Positions 61,704 to 64,000 of a stretch of DNA of 64,000 nt are shown piece after piece. The DNA comes from Sphingomonas yantingensis. Lineage in GTDB: Bacteria; Pseudomonadota; Alphaproteobacteria; Sphingomonadales; Sphingomonadaceae. The position numbers and the translations under genes were made by a program. The notes beneath the pieces were generated by a model. The model was not told where the DNA came from, searched no databases, and saw only the letters and a program-made list of their open reading frames with translations. The stretch spans positions 62,001 to 126,000 of the forward strand of contig NZ_JACIJJ010000004.1 of NCBI RefSeq assembly GCF_014199325.1, given 5' to 3'. Each line of letters opens with the position of its first letter. Position 1 is the stretch's first letter.

Positions 61704-63004
61704 CAGCGGCCCACCGCGTGATAGGTGAAGCCTGCCTTTTCAATCATGTCACGCGGATAGATGTTGCGCATGTCGACCATGATCGGCGCGCTCAGCAGCG
61801 ACTTAACGCGAGCAAGGTCGAGTGCGCGGAACGCATCCCATTCGGTGACGATCGCGACCGCATCCGACCCCTCGATCGCTTCATAGGGGCCTGCGCAATA
61901 CTCGACATTGTCGAGCACCTTCTTGGCCTGTTCGGTACCTTCTGGATCGAAAGCGCGAACGGTGGCGCCGGCATCCTGCAGCGTCTGGATCACCGCGATC
62001 GCCGGGCTGTCGCGCATGTCGTCGGTATTGGGCTTGAACGTCAGGCCGAGGATCGCGACGGTCTTGCCGCGCACGTCGCCGCCCATCGCGGCAATGACCT
62101 TGCGGCCCATCGCGCGCTTGCGGTTGTCGTTCACGTTGACGACCGCCTCGACGATCCGCTGAGGAGCGTCATGGTCCTGGGCGGTCTTGAGCAGCGCCAG
62201 CGTGTCCTTGGGGAAGCACGAGCCACCATAGCCCGGCCCGGCATGCAGGAACTTCGACCCGATGCGGTTGTCGAGACCGATGCCGCGTGCCACGTCCTGA
62301 ACGTCGGCCCCCACCTTCTCGCACAGGTCGGCGATCTCATTGATGAAGGTGATCTTTGTCGCAAGGAATGCGTTGCCGGCATATTTGGTCAGTTCGGCAG
62401 CGCGACGGCTCATCTCGATCACCAGCGAACGGTTAAGCGTCAGCGGGCGATAGATTTGGCGCATCACTTCCATCGCGCGTTCGTCGTCGCCGCCCACGAC
62501 AACGCGGTCGGGCCGCTTGAAATCGTCGATCGCGGCTCCTTCGCGCAGAAACTCGGGGTTGGAGACGACTGCGAAATCGGCGTCGGGGCTGGCCTCGCGG
62601 ATGATGCGTTCGACCTCGTCGCCGGTGCCGACCGGAACGGTCGACTTGTCGACGATAACAGTGAAGCCGGTGATCGCACCGGCGATTTCCTTTGCGGCGG
62701 CGTAGACATAGCTGAGGTCGGCATGGCCATCGCCCCGCCGCGATGGGGTCCCCACCGCGATGAAGATCGCGTCGGCGTCCCGGACGCTTTCACTAAGATC
62801 GGTGCTGAACCGCAGGCGTCCGGCCGCGACATTGCGCCCGACCAGCTCATCGAGACCCGGTTCGTAGATCGGCATCCGCCCGTCGAGCAGCGCGTCGATC
62901 TTCGACTGGTCCTTGTCGATGCAGACTACATCATGCCCGAAATCCGCGAAGCACGCCCCGGACACCAGCCCGACATACCCCGATCCAACCATCCGGATGC
63001 GCAT
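61703..63004 (-). CDS. ugd: UDP-glucose 6-dehydrogenase
   Basis: 433 residues, oxidising UDP-Glc to UDP-GlcA with two NAD. N-terminal Rossmann motif GSGYVGLVSGACFADFGH, DKSTVPVGTG, the NPEFLREG loop, TKYAGNAFLATKITFINEIA (catalytic Lys region) and the nucleophile Cys in GPGYGGSCFPKD, then LTFKPNTDDMRDSP. All catalytic residues are present, unlike the fragment at 21461-21970. Supplies the GumK-like transferase. Preceded by GGGG in the RBS position and coupled to the epimerase. Confidence 0.97.
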   Translation of the reverse strand: MRIRMVGSGYVGLVSGACFADFGHDVVCIDKDQSKIDALLDGRMPIYEPGLDELVGRNVAAGRLRFSTDLSESVRDADAIFIAVGTPSRRGDGHADLSYVYAAAKEIAGAITGFTVIVDKSTVPVGTGDEVERIIREASPDADFAVVSNPEFLREGAAIDDFKRPDRVVVGGDDERAMEVMRQIYRPLTLNRSLVIEMSRRAAELTKYAGNAFLATKITFINEIADLCEKVGADVQDVARGIGLDNRIGSKFLHAGPGYGGSCFPKDTLALLKTAQDHDAPQRIVEAVVNVNDNRKRAMGRKVIAAMGGDVRGKTVAILGLTFKPNTDDMRDSPAIAVIQTLQDAGATVRAFDPEGTEQAKKVLDNVEYCAGPYEAIEGSDAVAIVTEWDAFRALDLARVKSLLSAPIMVDMRNIYPRDMIEKAGFTYHAVGR

Positions 63005-63451
63005 TCACAACCCCTTTGCCATTGCCTCATCTTGCAGTGCAGCACGCCTTAGGCGCATAAGCGTCACGCATCCAGCGGCAAAACACGCCCGTTGCACGAC
63101 GGATCGCTGATTGCAGTCATGCCGTTTGCGATCATAAAGCCTGCTGTCGCAATCGGAAAGATTTTCTAACAATATCGTGTGACAGCCGGAGTAATCTGCC
63201 GGGTTGCAGATTTGCGGTACGGCTCGTGACACGGCGTGATCGACGGCTGCCGTGTATTGGAATGGTACGGGTCGCCCCGTATCGGCAATATTGGCCCGAT
63301 CGGTGCGGAACAAAGGTCTGGACCCGGTTGGTCGCACAATCTACGGACAGGGTCGCGTGAGGATCGCGCCCCTCTGCTGATTGGGTGAGCGGGCACGACG
63401 TAGGACAGGCATGCCGAGCGGGCGCTCAAGTCAGGATGCGCGGACACAAGA
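63005..63451. other. 447-base divergent gap between ugd and murB-like gene
   Basis: No gene supported in any frame. It is AT-richer around 63105-63180 (for example AAGATTTTCTAACAATATCG), where the leftward promoter for ugd and the epimerase probably lies. The rightward promoter should be nearer 63400. Confidence 0.5.
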
Positions 63452-64000
63452 ATGGAATCGACCCGCTCTGAACCACCGGATGACCGGTGGCATGACCCAC
63501 GCACCGTCTCCACGCACGCTGCACTGACGGCGGCGGCGGGGGGTGACTGTGTGGCAACCGACGTGCCGCTGGCGACGCTTGGCCGTTGGCGAATCGGCGG
63601 GCCGGCCGATTTCGTCGTCACCCCGGCCGACGCCGCTTCGCTCGGCCGCGTGCTGGCCGTGATCACGGCGCTGGGCTTGCCGCGCGTCATCATCGGCGAT
63701 GGATCGAACCTGCTGTTCCACGATGCCGGCTTTCGCGGAGTCGTCGTTCGCGTCGGTCGCTCGCTGGACGGTTTTGCGGTCCGGGGCGACGGCATCGTCG
63801 ATGCAGGGGCGGGGCTTTGGGTGCCGTCGTTCGTGCGGCGGGTGATCAATTCCGGCCTGTCGGGCGCGGTCCATGCGATCGGCATTCCGGGGACGCTGGG
63901 CGGTCTGGTCACGATGAACGGGGGCAGCCAGCGGCGCGGCATCGGCGAGAATGTCGTCCATGTCGACGCGCTGGACCAATTCGGTGCGCGCCACCGGCTC
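63452..64000 (+). CDS. murB: MurB-like UDP-N-acetylenolpyruvoylglucosamine reductase (partial)
   Basis: The frame starts at an ATG at 63452 (MESTRSEPPDDRW) and runs off the window, giving 183 residues. FAD-binding marks of MurB are present: RWRIGGPADFVVTP, VIIGDGSNLLFHDAG, VDAGAGLW and AIGIPGTLGGLVTMNGGS. MurB reduces UDP-GlcNAc-enolpyruvate to UDP-MurNAc in peptidoglycan synthesis. Position next to ugd instead of in a mur/ddl/fts cluster, and Gly-Gly in place of the usual MNAGA, suggest a second, divergent copy. Only the FAD domain is visible, so the assignment to true MurB is tentative. Confidence 0.8.
   Translation, partial: MESTRSEPPDDRWHDPRTVSTHAALTAAAGGDCVATDVPLATLGRWRIGGPADFVVTPADAASLGRVLAVITALGLPRVIIGDGSNLLFHDAGFRGVVVRVGRSLDGFAVRGDGIVDAGAGLWVPSFVRRVINSGLSGAVHAIGIPGTLGGLVTMNGGSQRRGIGENVVHVDALDQFGARHRL

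Noticed and set aside
61718..63052. 444-codon plus-strand ORF opposite ugd
   Set aside because: Pure shadow of ugd, which has all catalytic motifs on the minus strand.

Overview
High-GC DNA with Sphingomonadales-type gene content (Sphingomonas or a close relative: dense ATGA/GTGA/TTGA gene overlaps, tamA-tamB, glnB-glnA, and a scattered sphingan-style exopolysaccharide region). Genus is inferred from gene content only. No tRNA, rRNA, CRISPR array or intact insertion sequence was seen.

Left part (1-28 kb) is mostly housekeeping. It holds trpF-trpB-[65-aa membrane ORF]-trpA, a small acyl-CoA dehydrogenase/VOC/SDR operon, an MFS sugar carrier, tamA-tamB, a quinone oxidoreductase, a flavodoxin-like gene, an M20 peptidase, a probable polymorphic toxin with a 79-aa putative immunity partner, glnB-glnA, map and a CinA-like gene. 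These are followed by a decayed ugd copy, a 17-codon ORF in a structured transcript, an EAL protein, a TPR histidine kinase with its response regulator, rpsU and an FKBP isomerase.

Right part (28-64 kb) is an exopolysaccharide locus. Precursor genes are galU (UDP-Glc), ugd (UDP-GlcA) and a UDP-glucuronate epimerase (UDP-GalA). The glycosyltransferases match, by family, the first four steps of xanthan/acetan synthesis: a priming Glc-1-P transferase (GumD-like, 58510), a GT26 enzyme (GumM-like, 31583), a GT4 enzyme (GumH/AceC-like, 50989) and a GT70-type glucuronosyltransferase (GumK-like, 45108 down). Three GT2 enzymes may add further sugars. Export and polymerisation are covered by a MOP flippase, a GumE-like polymerase, a GumC-like chain-length protein, a GumB/Wza-like export protein and an outer-membrane beta-barrel protein. 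Two AT3-SGNH acyltransferases and a hexapeptide acyltransferase could decorate the polymer. Two GH5 glycanases are present, one membrane-anchored and one RTX-secreted; they could cut a beta-1,4-glucan backbone. A serralysin-type protease and an acidic repeat protein look like type I secretion substrates, but no type I transporter lies in the window. A PilZ protein upstream of the priming transferase and the EAL protein point to cyclic-di-GMP control. The window ends inside a murB-like gene.

Main points for follow-up: the gum-like pathway in a sphingomonad; a chain-length ATPase that has lost its Walker A motif next to an intact AAA+ ATPase; the toxin/immunity pair; an unnamed repeat module shared by two secreted proteins; the 145-aa gene coupled to the metalloprotease; and the 17-aa peptide/structured RNA.
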